From Treponema sp. (GTDB taxonomy: Bacteria > Spirochaetota > Spirochaetia > Treponematales > Breznakiellaceae): DNA of 6,653 bases. A program made the translations under genes and the position numbers. The stretch covers positions 1 through 6,653 of the forward strand of contig JAITJV010000124.1 in NCBI GenBank assembly GCA_031278755.1. Reading direction: 5' to 3'. How positions within the stretch are numbered: position 1 is the first letter of the stretch; every line of letters starts with the position of its first letter. Below the pieces are notes generated by a model that had not been told where the DNA came from, searched no databases, and worked only from the letters and a program-made list of their open reading frames with translations. Positions 6,496 to 6,653 of the stretch are shown here, in pieces.

Positions 6496-6497
6496 AA
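6480..6497. promoter_or_regulatory. Palindrome over the promoter, candidate toxin-antitoxin operator
   Basis: TTATAAT (6480-6486) and ATTATAA (6491-6497) are exact inverted repeats separated by GCAT. The palindrome covers the -10 region and ends just before the toxin start codon. In higBA-type systems the helix-turn-helix antitoxin binds such a palindrome to repress its own operon; that role here is inferred from position. Confidence 0.5.
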
Positions 6498-6500
6498 ATT

Positions 6501-6653
6501 ATGTGGGAAATATATGTGACAGATGAGTATTTAGAATGGTTTTCTCAATTATCAGAACATGACAAAGAAATCATTCTTATAAAGGTTCATTTATTGGTTG
6601 AATTTGGACCAGGATTATCAAGGCCCCATGCCGATACATTACACGGTTCAAAA
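6501..6653 (+). CDS. HigB-like toxin of the phage Gp49-like family, N-terminal 51 residues (cut by window edge)
   Basis: The frame starts MWEIYVTDEYLEWFSQL and stays open to the right edge. The pattern of an N-terminal MWEv-y-TdE-EWF, a charged helix, and LVEFGPGLSRPHADTLHGSK is characteristic of the phage-derived Gp49-like (HigB/RelE superfamily) toxins, which in studied members are ribosome-dependent mRNA endonucleases. About half of the usual 110 or so residues is visible; the catalytic C-terminal half is missing from view, so activity cannot be judged. In higBA systems the toxin gene comes first, so a helix-turn-helix antitoxin gene is expected just outside. Codons are AT-rich (TTA, ATA, TCA, AAA), unlike the GC-rich genes to the left, which suggests horizontal acquisition. 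It has a strong promoter but no ribosome-binding site. Confidence 0.85.
   Translation, partial: MWEIYVTDEYLEWFSQLSEHDKEIILIKVHLLVEFGPGLSRPHADTLHGSK

Larger units (their letters stand above)
6096..6500. other. 405-nt non-coding stretch with clustered repeats
   Basis: Between the hydrolase stop codon and the toxin start I see no credible gene. Short frames here translate to low-complexity peptides such as TTEVTEDTE on the minus strand, a signature I know from spurious translations of CACGGAG-type dispersed repeats. From left to right it holds a direct repeat, a segmented inverted repeat, a run of eight A, a third degenerate repeat copy, a perfect GC hairpin, an ordinary stretch at about 6345-6440, and then strongly AT-rich DNA with a promoter and palindrome. 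Confidence 0.75.

Overview
The window (about 6.65 kb) looks like chromosomal DNA from a spirochaete of the Treponema group, probably a host-associated or gut lineage. The grounds are a dense set of lipoprotein-type surface proteins, an orphan sugar-type solute-binding lipoprotein, a hybrid kinase with paired solute-binding domains, and a moderately GC-rich composition. This taxonomic call is inference from gene style, not from a marker gene.

Layout, left to right. (1) Positions 1-165, minus: the first 55 codons of an unrecognised cytoplasmic protein that continues off the left edge. (2) A GC-rich gap with overlapping hairpins (166-300), one a weak candidate terminator for the operon to its right. 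(3) A compact minus-strand operon read from 5226 down to 301: a 213-residue lipoprotein of unknown function, a family 1 extracellular solute-binding lipoprotein, and a 964-residue hybrid histidine kinase. The kinase has two tandem periplasmic solute-binding domains, one membrane helix, a kinase core and a C-terminal receiver. The gene junctions are 8 nt and 1 nt. (4) A 35-nt divergent gap. (5) Positions 5262-6095, plus: a divergent TatD-family metal-dependent hydrolase with all expected metal ligands. (6) A 405-nt non-coding stretch (6096-6500) with a segmented inverted repeat built from CACGGAG units, short direct repeats and a perfect GC hairpin; it looks like dispersed repeat DNA. (7) Positions 6501-6653, plus: the start of an AT-rich HigB-like toxin gene (phage Gp49-like family) behind a strong promoter and a palindrome, cut by the right edge. 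Its antitoxin would be expected just outside.

How the genes may work together: the operon encodes three envelope proteins, each with a lipobox, and no transport permease lies among them. The simplest reading is a ligand-sensing module in which the family 1 binding protein, and perhaps the small lipoprotein, present or compete for ligand with the dual-domain kinase. The kinase would then pass phosphate from His601 to its own Asp893 and on to partners not in this window. The right end is a separate story: repeat DNA followed by a compositionally foreign toxin-antitoxin module, as at an insertion hot spot.
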